The notes below the pieces were generated by a model. It was not told the origin of the DNA. It ran no database searches and saw only the letters and a list, made by a program, of their open reading frames with translations. This document shows, in pieces, positions 24,525 through 33,597 of a stretch of 64,000 bases of DNA. Position numbers and translations under genes: made by a program. Within the stretch, counting starts at the first letter, position 1, and every line of letters starts with the position of its first letter. Source of the stretch: Belliella calami (GTDB lineage Bacteria > Bacteroidota > Bacteroidia > Cytophagales > Cyclobacteriaceae); the NCBI RefSeq assembly GCF_022549695.1, contig NZ_JAKZGS010000014.1, positions 1 through 64,000 of the forward strand. Reading direction: 5' to 3'.

Positions 24525-26177
24525 TTAATTTTTGAGCAACTCCCGTGCACTTTCGTAAGCGCTTTCGGAAGGGTTGGATCCAGCGATCATTTTGGCAATC
24601 TCAGTGATTCTGTCATTGCTTTGCAGCAAACGGATTTTTGAAATCGTTCTGTCTGTGCTGTTGTCTTTATAGACAAAATAATGTTGATCTCCTTTTGCAG
24701 CTACTTGTGGCAAATGACTGATACAGATGACTTGGTGGTTTTTTGCAATTTCCTGCATCATTCTGACCATTTGCAAAGCAACTTCACCCGATACTCCGGT
24801 ATCTATTTCATCAAAAATCAAAGTTGGCAAAGCCATCTTGTCTGCCATGATATACTTGATGGCAAAGATTAATCTTGAAAATTCACCTCCTGAAGCCACT
24901 TGTTTCAGGGCTTGTGGTTTTACTCCTTTATTTGCCGAAAAGAGCAAGTCTAATTGATCAATTCCTCTTTTGCTTGGTGAGATTGATTGATGGAAAAACT
25001 CAACTTGGGCATTTTCCATTCCGAGTTGTACCAAAAGTGAAATAAGTTCTTTTGAGAAGGCCTGAAAACCAGCTTTCCTCTTTTTGCTTAGGAGCTCACC
25101 TTTCTCTATCAAAGCTTTGTAAGCTGTATTCATTTCAATCTTCAAATCCTCCAACTGCTCGTCTAGGTTTTCTATTTGAAATGCTTTTTCAGCCAATTCC
25201 TTTTCCAGAGCCATCAAATCTTCTACCGATTCCAAGCCATGTTTTTGTTGGAGTTGATAGATTTTGCTCAAGCGCTCCCTCGTCGTTTCCAATTTTTCGA
25301 AATCAACTTCTACTTTGCTATCTTCATCTTCAAGACTTTCAGCAATGTCTTTCAGTTCTATCAAGACACTTTGAAAGCGTTCTTTGAAAGATTCATACTT
25401 ATGGGCAAACCTTCCCAATTGCTGAATTCCAGTATTTGCCTGTCCAAGGATATTCAATCCTCCAAACTGCTCATCTTGGAGTTGAACGAGGATTTCTTGG
25501 ATCTTGCTCTTTATTTCCTCGGCATTTTCGAGAATCTCCTGATCACTTTCCAGTTCTTCCTGCTCTCCTTCTTTGAGTGATAGTGAGCTGAGCTCTTGAA
25601 GCTGAAATTGATTGAAGTCAGCTTCCTTTTTTAAATCCAATGCTTGTTCACTAAGTTTTTCATAAGATTTCTTAGCTTTCTGATAAGCTTGAAATGCACT
25701 GGAATATGCATTGAACTCACTTTGTGTTTTGGTAAAAGCATCGATCAAATCTAGTTGATATTCACCTTCACCCAACTGGAGTGTGTCATGCTGTGAATGG
25801 ACATCCATCAGGGATTTTCCCAATTCTTTGAGGATTTCTAGCCTGACAGGAGAATCATTGATAAACGCCCGGGACTTTCCATTTGGGCTAATTTCCCTGC
25901 GGATGATACAGACCTCTTCGAAATCCAAATCTTCCTCTTCGAAAAATCTTTTGAGTTTGTAATTTTTTATATCAAAAACACCTTCAACAATGCATTTTTT
26001 TTCTTCATCAAAAAGTGCTTTCGTATCAGCCCTATTTCCGAGAAGAAGCCCCACTGCTCCAAGCATAATAGATTTACCGGCACCTGTCTCACCTGTGATC
26101 ATATTCAGGGAAGCGCACGGTTCCATTTCTAGTGATTGAATCAAAGCGTAATTTGCGATGCTAAGGGTTTTGAGCAT
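24525..26177 (-). CDS. recN: DNA repair protein RecN
   Basis: SMC-like ATPase that organises DNA ends during double-strand break repair. A 550-residue protein with Walker A G29-ETGAGKS36 at the N-terminus, long coiled-coil arms (about 150-370), and at the C-terminus the ABC signature ASGGEFSRL and Walker B LIFDEIDTGVSG. Full length for the family. It is the last gene of the bamD-rpoZ-coaBC-porD-recN run, 42 bases after porD, with a possible extra -7 box in that gap. Confidence 0.96.
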   Translation of the reverse strand: MLKTLSIANYALIQSLEMEPCASLNMITGETGAGKSIMLGAVGLLLGNRADTKALFDEEKKCIVEGVFDIKNYKLKRFFEEEDLDFEEVCIIRREISPNGKSRAFINDSPVRLEILKELGKSLMDVHSQHDTLQLGEGEYQLDLIDAFTKTQSEFNAYSSAFQAYQKAKKSYEKLSEQALDLKKEADFNQFQLQELSSLSLKEGEQEELESDQEILENAEEIKSKIQEILVQLQDEQFGGLNILGQANTGIQQLGRFAHKYESFKERFQSVLIELKDIAESLEDEDSKVEVDFEKLETTRERLSKIYQLQQKHGLESVEDLMALEKELAEKAFQIENLDEQLEDLKIEMNTAYKALIEKGELLSKKRKAGFQAFSKELISLLVQLGMENAQVEFFHQSISPSKRGIDQLDLLFSANKGVKPQALKQVASGGEFSRLIFAIKYIMADKMALPTLIFDEIDTGVSGEVALQMVRMMQEIAKNHQVICISHLPQVAAKGDQHYFVYKDNSTDRTISKIRLLQSNDRITEIAKMIAGSNPSESAYESARELLKN

Positions 26178-26200
26178 GAATTTGGTGTGTTTTAAGAATG

Positions 26201-26208
26201 CAAATCTA
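26201..26208 (-). promoter_or_regulatory. Putative -7 box for recN
   Basis: Reads TAGATTTG on the minus strand, an exact TAnnTTTG match, 23 bases before the recN start and inside the short porD-recN gap. No TTTG is found at the usual distance upstream, so it may be weak or spurious. Confidence 0.3.
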
Positions 26209-26219
26209 ACAAAATGATC

Positions 26220-27122
26220 TTAACCTCTCAGCAGGTCATTGTATTTTCTGGAATTTGTTGGATCTACTTTCAACAATAATTCTACTGCCTCTGTTCGGAT
26301 TTCCAATGGTGCTTTTTTGAATATTTTGCTTATTTCATCTCCTTTTGCATCGATAAAGGAGATAGTAAAAATGCTGTTAGGCTGTGCTGTATTTGCTTCT
26401 TCCAATTTTTTGATGGCTTCTAGCATATTTTTGAATGCTTCTTCAGGGTCTTTGTTTAGAAGATCCATTCCTTTGCGGTGGTATAGATAGTTTGCTTCTC
26501 TAATAGGAGCGAAAACTGAAGAGGTATAAATATCATTAATCAACCAATAGCGATTTCTTCTTTCGTTTGTACTCTGGTTCCACCCAGGGCGGTTGGATTG
26601 CTGGGCATTGTTGACGATTGCATTTGCGATTTCGAAATATGGATCACCTCCTCGAAGTGTAAAGCTGTCATAATCAGTCCCCAATGCTAGATAAGCATAA
26701 TAGGCTAGGAGGGAACTGATGTTGTTGAGATAAGAAAACCTATTGAATTCCAACGGTTGGTTTTGAAGAAATTCGAATGTCCAACTTCTATCAATAAAGT
26801 TAAAAATCATACTTTCGTAATTGGTGCCATAGATTGGTCTTACTACCTGAACTTGGACGGTTGCATTGTAAAAACCAACCTGAGGCATATCATTGATAGT
26901 GATCAACATACTTCCTTTGATTCTTTCTAATGGTCTGAACTCATCATTCGTCCAATTTCTCCCATTAAGAAATTGCTCAAACGATGTCTTCATGTCCTCA
27001 AAAACATCCTTTTCCTGCGTACGTGCTCTTTCGGAATTGATGATTACCTGAAAATTCAATTCTTGTGCAATACCAAAAAATGGCAAAAGGTAAAGAAGTG
27101 TCAGTGAAATGATTTTTCTCAT
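26220..27122 (-). CDS. porD: DUF4835 family protein, type IX secretion component PorD
   Basis: A 300-residue periplasmic or outer-membrane-associated protein with signal peptide MRKIISLTLLYLLPFFGIAQ. DUF4835 members correspond to PorD, a type IX secretion/gliding-associated protein. Typical segments are LNFQVIINSERARTQEK at the mature N-terminus, the NYESMIFNFIDRSWTFEF region, and RNRYWLINDIYTSSVFAPIREANYLYHRKGMD. It lies between coaBC and recN, an arrangement I believe recurs in Bacteroidota. It supports a T9SS-bearing organism, together with the T9SS-sorted protein nearby. Confidence 0.88.
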   Translation of the reverse strand: MRKIISLTLLYLLPFFGIAQELNFQVIINSERARTQEKDVFEDMKTSFEQFLNGRNWTNDEFRPLERIKGSMLITINDMPQVGFYNATVQVQVVRPIYGTNYESMIFNFIDRSWTFEFLQNQPLEFNRFSYLNNISSLLAYYAYLALGTDYDSFTLRGGDPYFEIANAIVNNAQQSNRPGWNQSTNERRNRYWLINDIYTSSVFAPIREANYLYHRKGMDLLNKDPEEAFKNMLEAIKKLEEANTAQPNSIFTISFIDAKGDEISKIFKKAPLEIRTEAVELLLKVDPTNSRKYNDLLRG

Positions 27123-27163
27123 ATCGATCTTTTATTGATCTAAAGTTAACGATAAAAATATAA

Positions 27164-28372
27164 TTAAATTTCTACAGGAAGTTGTTTGATTTGCTGTAAA
27201 ATTAACTGGGCAATTTGAGCTTTTGGCAGAACTTCTGAGGTTTGTTCATTCCCGTTTTTCGAAAACAAAGTAACTTTGTTTGTATCCAATTGAAATCCAG
27301 CTCCAGCTTCTTTCATGGAGTTTAACACAATCATGTCAAAGTTTTTCTTCATCAATTTTTCTTTTGCATGGAAAGCTTCATTTTCTGTTTCCAAAGCAAA
27401 ACCAACATGAATCTGATGTGGACTTTTTTCTTGGCCTAATGTCCCAGCTATATCTATGTTTTTGACAAGCTCTATGGTCATTCCCTCCCCTGCTTTTTTG
27501 ATTTTTTCTTTCGCAATATTTTTCGGGCTATAGTCCGCTACAGCCGCAGCAAAAATACAAATATCCATTTTATGATGATACTCTTTGGCAGCTTCATACA
27601 TTTCCAAAGTACTTTTTACTTGAACGATATGAATATTGCTACCATGTGGTCTGATAGCGCCATGTCCCAGGACAACATGCACGTCTGCACCCTGATTTGC
27701 AAACGCTTCCGCTAAAGCAGCTCCCATTTTACCACTAGAATGGTTGCTGATAAAACGGACGGGGTCTATTGCTTCTTGTGTTGGACCAGATGTTATTAAT
27801 ACCTTTTTTCCTTGAAATGATTTTGATATTGAAAAATGAGAAACAACCCTTTCAAGAATGGTTTCTGGCTCCATTAATCTACCTTGGCCAGAGAGTCCAC
27901 TTGCTAATTCTCCTGCTTCAGCATCAAGGATTCTGTTTCCGTAACTGATTAATGATTTTATATTTGCTCTAACCGAAGGGTGCTGATACATGTCAAGATC
28001 CATCGCTGGAGCGATCATGACAGGGCATCTTGCTGAGAGGTAAGTTGCTGTGAGTAAGTTGTCACTGATGCCATTTGCGAATTTGGCAAGTGTATTGGCG
28101 GAAATAGGGGCTACTAAAAATAAATCCGCCCAAAGTCCCAACTCCACGTGGTTAGTCCAAACACCATCGTTTTCAGAATGAAACTTATGGTGAACAGGAT
28201 TCTTGGAAAGGGTAGCTAAAGTCAATGGGGTGATAAAATCAAGAGCAGAGGTACTCATGATGATTTGTACCTCTGCTCCTTCTTTTACCAATAAACGAGT
28301 CAAATGGGCACTTTTGTAGGCTGCAATACTGCCTGTAACACCCAAGAGGATTCGTTTACCTTTTAATTTCAT
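27164..28372 (-). CDS. coaBC: Bifunctional phosphopantothenoylcysteine decarboxylase/phosphopantothenate-cysteine ligase CoaBC
   Basis: Catalyses two consecutive steps of coenzyme A synthesis: joining cysteine to 4'-phosphopantothenate and decarboxylating the product using FMN. The N-terminal CoaC flavoprotein domain has [13 protein letters not shown], the [10 protein letters not shown] histidine motif and [11 protein letters not shown]; the C-terminal CoaB domain has [27 protein letters not shown] and AAVADYSP. At 402 residues it is full length. The start codon shares its A with the rpoZ stop (TAATG), indicating coupled translation. Confidence 0.95.
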   Translation of the reverse strand: MKLKGKRILLGVTGSIAAYKSAHLTRLLVKEGAEVQIIMSTSALDFITPLTLATLSKNPVHHKFHSENDGVWTNHVELGLWADLFLVAPISANTLAKFANGISDNLLTATYLSARCPVMIAPAMDLDMYQHPSVRANIKSLISYGNRILDAEAGELASGLSGQGRLMEPETILERVVSHFSISKSFQGKKVLITSGPTQEAIDPVRFISNHSSGKMGAALAEAFANQGADVHVVLGHGAIRPHGSNIHIVQVKSTLEMYEAAKEYHHKMDICIFAAAVADYSPKNIAKEKIKKAGEGMTIELVKNIDIAGTLGQEKSPHQIHVGFALETENEAFHAKEKLMKKNFDMIVLNSMKEAGAGFQLDTNKVTLFSKNGNEQTSEVLPKAQIAQLILQQIKQLPVEI

Positions 28373-28686
28373 TATTCTTCGATATCAAGATCTGGATGAC
28401 GAGAGTAGATTTTACCCTCTACGAATTCTTCCATGGCCAATGTTGATGGCTTTGGCATTCTTTCATAGAACTTTGATATTTCGATTTGCTCTTTGTTTTC
28501 AAATACTTCTTCAAGATTATCTACTGTAGAAGCAAATTCAGAAAGTTTGCTGTTCAACTCTTCTTTCATTGTAGAAGAAATTTGCTTTGCTCTCTGGCCG
28601 ATAACATGAATAGACTCATACAGATTGCCTGTTGGCGCTGCAATTTTTTCTAAGTCTCTAGTAATGATAGATGGATTAACTGCCAT
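28372..28686 (-). CDS. rpoZ: RNA polymerase omega subunit, Bacteroidota type
   Basis: A 104-residue RpoZ/Rpb6-like subunit that stabilises beta' in RNA polymerase. It fits the Bacteroidota form, with AAPTGNLYESIHVIGQRAKQIS near the N-terminus and an acidic tail. It lies between bamD (10-base gap) and coaBC (one-base overlap), the conserved order in this phylum. Confidence 0.88.
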   Translation of the reverse strand: MAVNPSIITRDLEKIAAPTGNLYESIHVIGQRAKQISSTMKEELNSKLSEFASTVDNLEEVFENKEQIEISKFYERMPKPSTLAMEEFVEGKIYSRHPDLDIEE

Positions 28687-28695
28687 GATTATATA

Positions 28696-29634
28696 TTAAT
28701 TATTGTTTTCTGTGATTGGAATAGTTATTACTTTTTCTCCTTCTGGAGAAACTGCTTTTTGGTCTTCTTCAAGCTTGGCTTTCGCCAATCTTTCTTCATA
28801 ATCTTTTTTCAATACCAAATGGTTTTCGTACTCTTTGGTAGTCTTCAGTACTTCAACATTTACTTTATCCAAATATTTACTGTTTGGATATTTTCTTTTG
28901 AATTGTTCTGCAAATGCCAATGCCTCTTTGAGTCTATCTTCTTTTTTGAGATATACACTTCTTTCTCCATAAGCAGACGCTACTTCTACCAATCTGAAAG
29001 CAAGTTCCTCATTGTATTGGCTGTCTGGGTAGTTTTTAGCAAAGTTTTGGAAATTGATGATGCAAGCTTTGTAGAAGTCACCAGGATAAAGTCCTTCTGT
29101 CAGCCTCAAGTACATGGTGGATTCTTGGTAGGCTTTCTCCTCAAATCTTTTCTGCAAATCGTCAATCATCGCCATAGCTCTTTCATAAGAGTCTGACTCG
29201 GGGAATTTGTTGATGAAAAGCTGAATAGCATTTACGGCATCTCTACTGCTTTTCTGGTCTAGATTATAATCAGGGGAATCCAAATAAAGGGAATAAGCAT
29301 TCATAAACATTGCTTCTTCCGCCATTGGGCTTCTATTGTAAGTCTGATAGAATGTGTTGAAATAACCTGCAGCCTCTATATATCTTTTGGTTCTAAAATG
29401 GCAATAAGCATAGTTGAAATCTGCTGTTTCGGCTCTTTCACTTCCTCGAATTACAGGTAATACTTTGTCATAAAGGATAATAGCTTTATTGTATTCTTCC
29501 TCTTGGTAGTAAGTATTGGCGGCATTGTATAATTCTTCCCAATTAGTACTTTTTTCGAGCTTGTAGAATTGTCCACAAGACGAAATCAAAATCAACAAAA
29601 GGAAAGGCAAAATATATTGGAGGGATTTTTTCAT
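28696..29634 (-). CDS. bamD: Outer membrane assembly lipoprotein BamD
   Basis: TPR-type lipoprotein of the BAM complex that inserts beta-barrel proteins into the outer membrane. A 312-residue protein with lipoprotein signal MKKSLQYILPFLLLILISSC (Cys 20) and TPR motifs across the body (YNAANTYYQEEEYNKAIILYDKVLP; AETADFNYAYCHFRTKRYIEAAGYFN; EEAMFMNAYSLYLDSPDYNLDQ). First gene of the bamD-rpoZ-coaBC-porD-recN run, behind a near-perfect promoter. Confidence 0.93.
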   Translation of the reverse strand: MKKSLQYILPFLLLILISSCGQFYKLEKSTNWEELYNAANTYYQEEEYNKAIILYDKVLPVIRGSERAETADFNYAYCHFRTKRYIEAAGYFNTFYQTYNRSPMAEEAMFMNAYSLYLDSPDYNLDQKSSRDAVNAIQLFINKFPESDSYERAMAMIDDLQKRFEEKAYQESTMYLRLTEGLYPGDFYKACIINFQNFAKNYPDSQYNEELAFRLVEVASAYGERSVYLKKEDRLKEALAFAEQFKRKYPNSKYLDKVNVEVLKTTKEYENHLVLKKDYEERLAKAKLEEDQKAVSPEGEKVITIPITENNN

Positions 29635-29647
29635 AATTTTCAGAGTG

Positions 29648-29678
29648 CAAATATAATGGAATATTACTTTGTATCAAA
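29648..29678 (-). promoter_or_regulatory. Promoter of the bamD operon
   Basis: On the minus strand: TTTG (29678-29675), exactly 19 bases, TATATTTG (29655-29648). This is a full match to the Bacteroidota TTTG-N19-TAnnTTTG consensus, 14 bases before the bamD start codon, implying a very short leader. Confidence 0.75.
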
Positions 29679-29706
29679 CTTAGTATGAACTGCTAAGTGA
29701 TAAGGC

Positions 29707-30420
29707 TTATTGTTCGACAACGAGTTTCTTGGTCACTATATTTTTATTGTCTACGAATAATGTGTAAAAATAAACTCCTGGACGGAGGTCTGCCACATTC
29801 ATCACCAATGTCTCTTGTCTTGGATCGAGTCTATATTCAGCTACTGGATTGCCAATAAAACTATTGATGCTTATTTTGGCTGTAGCTCTTGGATTTTTGA
29901 AATTGTAATCAATCTGTGCGATTCGATTGCTTGGGTTTGGGTATACACTTCCTATAGAAATATCTTTGTGATCCACTTCATTTTCTACGGCATTGGGATT
30001 GGTGACATTATAAATGGCATCTATCACAAATAAATCACGGTTGTTTTCTGGGTTTACAAAATGAAATTCAAAGTTTCCCCTCGTTTCCACGATCCCATAG
30101 TCGAATTCTACATACAAGTCTGTAAATATTTCATTCGGTTTTAGTTTCAATTTGACTTTTGCAAGATCTTTTTTTGGATCAAAACAGACATCCCCAATGC
30201 AAAGCTTGACTTTTTGTGATGTTCCAATGTTTCCTCTTAAAAATTTCAAATTATATTCTTTTGTTTGGTCACTTTCATTTTGGATGATGAGAGACTTTCT
30301 CTGGGAATTGCCTATTTTACCTGAAAACTCAATGTTCTCTGATAATACACGTACTTGTGCGTCCATTTCCATCGGAAGAAACGACAACAAACATGCAAAT
30401 ATCAGTAGAAAAGATTTCAT
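29707..30420 (-). CDS. Secreted protein with T9SS type A C-terminal sorting domain
   Basis: A 237-residue exported protein: signal MKSFLLIFACLLSFLPMEMDAQ, an Ig-like or beta-sandwich middle (VRVLSENIEFSGKIGNSQRKSLIIQNESDQTKEY), then the sorting domain from about residue 155, beginning SIGSVYPNPSNRIAQIDY and ending PGVYFYTLFVDNKNIVTKKLVVEQ. The domain directs export by the type IX system and removal or anchoring at the surface. Two cysteines in LCIGDVCFD may form a disulfide. Biological role unknown. Confidence 0.88.
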   Translation of the reverse strand: MKSFLLIFACLLSFLPMEMDAQVRVLSENIEFSGKIGNSQRKSLIIQNESDQTKEYNLKFLRGNIGTSQKVKLCIGDVCFDPKKDLAKVKLKLKPNEIFTDLYVEFDYGIVETRGNFEFHFVNPENNRDLFVIDAIYNVTNPNAVENEVDHKDISIGSVYPNPSNRIAQIDYNFKNPRATAKISINSFIGNPVAEYRLDPRQETLVMNVADLRPGVYFYTLFVDNKNIVTKKLVVEQ

Positions 30421-30481
30421 GTAGATTTTTTAAATCAATAAGCGATATGAATTTTTGGTAAGCGATCATTATGTAATACTA

Positions 30482-30511
30482 TAAAATTACCTAAATGGTT
30501 TCAGCTTCAAA
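30482..30511 (-). promoter_or_regulatory. Putative promoter of the T9SS-sorted protein gene
   Basis: On the minus strand TTTG (30511-30508), 18 bases, TAATTTTA (30489-30482): one mismatch from the consensus. It leaves a leader of about 55 bases before the start codon at 30420. Confidence 0.5.
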
Positions 30512-30605
30512 AGGTTTGGCGGTTAAATTTTGTTAACCTAAATGAAATTTTTTATATAATCAAACGTTTTCAAGGGGTTTTGAAAAATCAAAAAGCCTAT
30601 TATGA

Positions 30606-32228
30606 TTAATTATTGCTTGATTTGATGCTTTTTTTGATTTCTTTTTGTATTTCTTCATCTGTAGGGGTTGGGATTGTTATTTCTGGAATGTTGAAAAGAT
30701 TTTCTTCAAATCTTTTTCTACTAGTAGGTTTTCTCCATGCATAGATTATTTCCATGTCGGGTTTTTCCTCTTCTCTCCAAACTAACCCTTCCAATTGTCG
30801 GTCTTCTTCCTCCAGCAAATGGGGTGGAGTAAATTTTCCCTCGGGTTTTATCAGATAATTGATCTTGTTGACATTCCCTTCCTTAAAAAACATAATGATA
30901 TTAGCACAAATATTCTTATTTACCCCTCTTAGCGTACTGTCATTAAGGAGGTCAAAGTAAAGGGATTCTCCATTTCCATTTACATCTAATCTTTTGATGT
31001 CACCTTCTTCAAATGTCCCAATCATTTTTCTCCCCTTCAATTGATTGAAATTCCCCAAAGTGTCTTTGGATACATTGAAGGCTTTATGGTTTAGGAAAAC
31101 CTTATCCAATTCTTCGTTGGCGATCAGGATGCTGATACTGTCAGCTGTAATCTGACTTTTGTTGTTCCAAATCACAGGATCTTGGTAAAGGTGGATCGTG
31201 GAGTCAGAGTAAATATAAGTCAGTGAATCAGCTCTTCCTGCAAGTTCGGATTTGATCATTCTGACATTATAAAATGCCTGCAAAAATCGCTCTGTTTCCA
31301 GTTCACTATCTTGTGAGATCAGTGTGTCAGAAATCATAAACATAGTATCGGCCTCGAAGTATTTTTGAACTAAGGCGTTTCCATACACTATACTGTATTT
31401 TCTATCTTCCCAATATTTTCCTTCTTCACCAAATATCTCAATATCCCTTTCCTTGTTGTACACACTGACATCACCCCGTCCTTCATAATAAAGTTGGTTT
31501 TCATCATAAAAAAGATTTTGTGCATAGACCAATGATGTTTCTGTTTCTACTTCTCCATCATAGAATCTAAACAGTTTGTTTTCAGTGTCATAATAACTCC
31601 CTTTTTGTGCATTGAGTTTGTTTCCTTCAGCAGACACTATATTTGTAAGGCCAACTGTTTCAGCTGTTTTCGGAATTGTGAGGTAAATCAGAAAATTTGT
31701 TTTAAGGGTATAATCTGGGTTTACCAAGATTACGTCTTCCGTAAAAGTTATTTTCTCAATAGTTGTTTCATAGATTCCATTGAGACTTGTGAGTACATTG
31801 GTGCTATCCACGACTTTTCCATCATTGAAATAGTTTGCAACACCAGTTTCTCTATTGTAATCCAAGAAATCTGTGTAGAGAGTTGTTGATTCGTTCTTAA
31901 AGACCACATTGGTTCTCAATTTTGCAATTCTGGTATTTCCATCATATTCAGCGTACCTGCTAGTGGTGGTGACGGGATCTTTTTGGTCCTCTATTCGGAC
32001 ATTTCCAAATAACTTAGCCATGTTCTCCTCTTCATAGAAATATGCGGAATCACAGTAGATCAGTGAATTTTGATGTCTCATAACAGCATTTCCCAACAAT
32101 CGTTGGAACCCTGAGCTACCAATGAGTCGGTCGGCCTTTTGGATTTCCAGCATGGTATCTTCCTGAGCTATAGAGAAATGTGAGAATGTGAAAATAAAGA
32201 AGAAAAGAAAAGCGCTGTTTTTGATCAT
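30606..32228 (-). CDS. OstA-like protein (LptA/LptD N-terminal domain family)
   Basis: A 540-residue secreted protein with signal peptide MIKNSAFLFFFIFTFSHFSIAQ. The first 400 residues are repeated OstA/LptA-type beta-jellyroll strands (GNAVMRHQNSLIYCDSAYFYEEENMAKLFGNVRIED), the fold that carries lipopolysaccharide across the periplasm. The C-terminal part is acidic. In Bacteroidota this protein is found in addition to the usual Lpt components and probably acts in LPS transport or outer-membrane assembly; direct proof is lacking to my knowledge. It is transcribed divergently from tilS across a 49-base gap. Confidence 0.88.
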   Translation of the reverse strand: MIKNSAFLFFFIFTFSHFSIAQEDTMLEIQKADRLIGSSGFQRLLGNAVMRHQNSLIYCDSAYFYEEENMAKLFGNVRIEDQKDPVTTTSRYAEYDGNTRIAKLRTNVVFKNESTTLYTDFLDYNRETGVANYFNDGKVVDSTNVLTSLNGIYETTIEKITFTEDVILVNPDYTLKTNFLIYLTIPKTAETVGLTNIVSAEGNKLNAQKGSYYDTENKLFRFYDGEVETETSLVYAQNLFYDENQLYYEGRGDVSVYNKERDIEIFGEEGKYWEDRKYSIVYGNALVQKYFEADTMFMISDTLISQDSELETERFLQAFYNVRMIKSELAGRADSLTYIYSDSTIHLYQDPVIWNNKSQITADSISILIANEELDKVFLNHKAFNVSKDTLGNFNQLKGRKMIGTFEEGDIKRLDVNGNGESLYFDLLNDSTLRGVNKNICANIIMFFKEGNVNKINYLIKPEGKFTPPHLLEEEDRQLEGLVWREEEKPDMEIIYAWRKPTSRKRFEENLFNIPEITIPTPTDEEIQKEIKKSIKSSNN

Positions 32229-32246
32229 TTGATTAGTATTCGGCTA

Positions 32247-32254
32247 CAAAATTA
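32247..32254 (-). promoter_or_regulatory. Putative -7 box for the OstA-like gene
   Basis: TAATTTTG on the minus strand matches TAnnTTTG, 18 bases before the start codon in the divergent 49-base gap. There is no clear -33 element at standard spacing. Confidence 0.4.
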
Positions 32255-32265
32255 AGCAAAAATGG

Positions 32266-32273
32266 TATTTTTG
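32266..32273 (+). promoter_or_regulatory. Putative -7 box for tilS
   Basis: TATTTTTG matches TAnnTTTG and ends four bases before the tilS ATG at 32278. A transcript started here would be leaderless or nearly so. No -33 TTTG is present at standard spacing. Confidence 0.35.
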
Positions 32274-32277
32274 GGTT

Positions 32278-33594
32278 ATGGTTGATCGATTTATCCAACA
32301 TATACGGACAAAAAATCTTTTGGATTTAAAAGCACATTATATATTAGCCATCAGTGGTGGTGTGGATAGTGTCTGTTTGGGGCATTTGCTGCATGCGGCA
32401 GGGGTGAAGTTTTCTTTGGCACATTTCAATTATGGACTTAGAAATGAGGAAAGCGATGGTGACGAATTGTTCGTTAGGGAAATGGCGAATTTTTGGGATG
32501 TTTCACTTTTTGTCAACAAAGCAAATCCTGAAGATTTTGAAGTTCGGGGAAAATCAATCCAAATGGTAGCAAGAGATCTCCGTTACGAATGGTTTGCCAA
32601 ATTGGTAAAGGAAAATCAATATACTGGAGTAATCGTTGCACATCATTTTGAAGATCAATTGGAAACTATCTTGCTCAATCTGCTTCGCGGTACAGGAATA
32701 GAAGGTGTGTACGGAATGGCAGAAAAGCGGGATTATCTGATTAGACCAATGCTGCCATTCAAGAGAAGTGAGATTGAAAAATACATGGTGGATCATAAGC
32801 TTCATTGGAGGATAGATAGCAGCAATCAGAAGAACGTATATAAGAGAAATTTCTTGCGAAATGATGTCATTCCAAATATACTTCAAGGTTTTCCTGATGC
32901 ATTGACGACCCTTGATGATAGTTTTCAGAGATTGAAAGATACTGGAAAAGCTTTTTTTTATTTGTTTGCTGCCTGGAAATCACAACATATTATAGAAGAA
33001 GGGGCGTGTCAATATTTAAATATTTCTTCATTGAATTCCCTTCCGGGGAAAAATTCCATGCTTTATTATTGGCTTCGAGATTTTGGGTATAGCTATTCAG
33101 ATGTGGTGGATATAATAGAAGCAATTTCAGGTGGGATTTCAGGCAAGATTTTTTATTCCGGGAAATATATGGTCAATGTAGACCGAGAAATGATCATCTT
33201 GGGAGAAAACAATTTTGAACAAAGTGAATTTACAATAGAGGCTACTTCAATTTCCATGAAAACCCAATTTTCGAAATATGATATTTTGCAATTGGAAGGT
33301 CCTTTTGAAATCGATAAAAATTCTGAAAATGCCATGCTGGATTACGATAAGCTGGATTTTCCGCTGACGATTCGAAATTGGGAATTGGGAGATAGGTTTG
33401 TTCCACTTGGCATGAATAATGAAAAGAAAGTGTCTGACCTTTTGATTGACTTGAAAGTACCAGTGATCAAAAAAAAATCAGTATCTGTGTTATGTTCAAA
33501 AGGGGAGGTTGTATGGGTGATTGGCTATAGGGTCAGCGAGCATTTCAAATTCGATGTCAACACCAAAAAAGTATTATATTTCAAAAAAAGATAA
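32278..33594 (+). CDS. tilS: tRNA(Ile)-lysidine synthetase TilS
   Basis: Attaches lysine to C34 of tRNA-Ile(CAU) so that it reads AUA codons; essential in most bacteria. A 438-residue protein with the N-type ATP pyrophosphatase motif S26-GGVDS31, the HHFEDQLETILLNLLRGTGIEG region and a C-terminal TilS domain (LTIRNWELGDRFVPLGM, KVSDLLIDLKVP). Three bases separate it from the cyclic-nucleotide-binding gene. Confidence 0.95.
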   Translation: MVDRFIQHIRTKNLLDLKAHYILAISGGVDSVCLGHLLHAAGVKFSLAHFNYGLRNEESDGDELFVREMANFWDVSLFVNKANPEDFEVRGKSIQMVARDLRYEWFAKLVKENQYTGVIVAHHFEDQLETILLNLLRGTGIEGVYGMAEKRDYLIRPMLPFKRSEIEKYMVDHKLHWRIDSSNQKNVYKRNFLRNDVIPNILQGFPDALTTLDDSFQRLKDTGKAFFYLFAAWKSQHIIEEGACQYLNISSLNSLPGKNSMLYYWLRDFGYSYSDVVDIIEAISGGISGKIFYSGKYMVNVDREMIILGENNFEQSEFTIEATSISMKTQFSKYDILQLEGPFEIDKNSENAMLDYDKLDFPLTIRNWELGDRFVPLGMNNEKKVSDLLIDLKVPVIKKKSVSVLCSKGEVVWVIGYRVSEHFKFDVNTKKVLYFKKR

Positions 33595-33597
33595 GTC

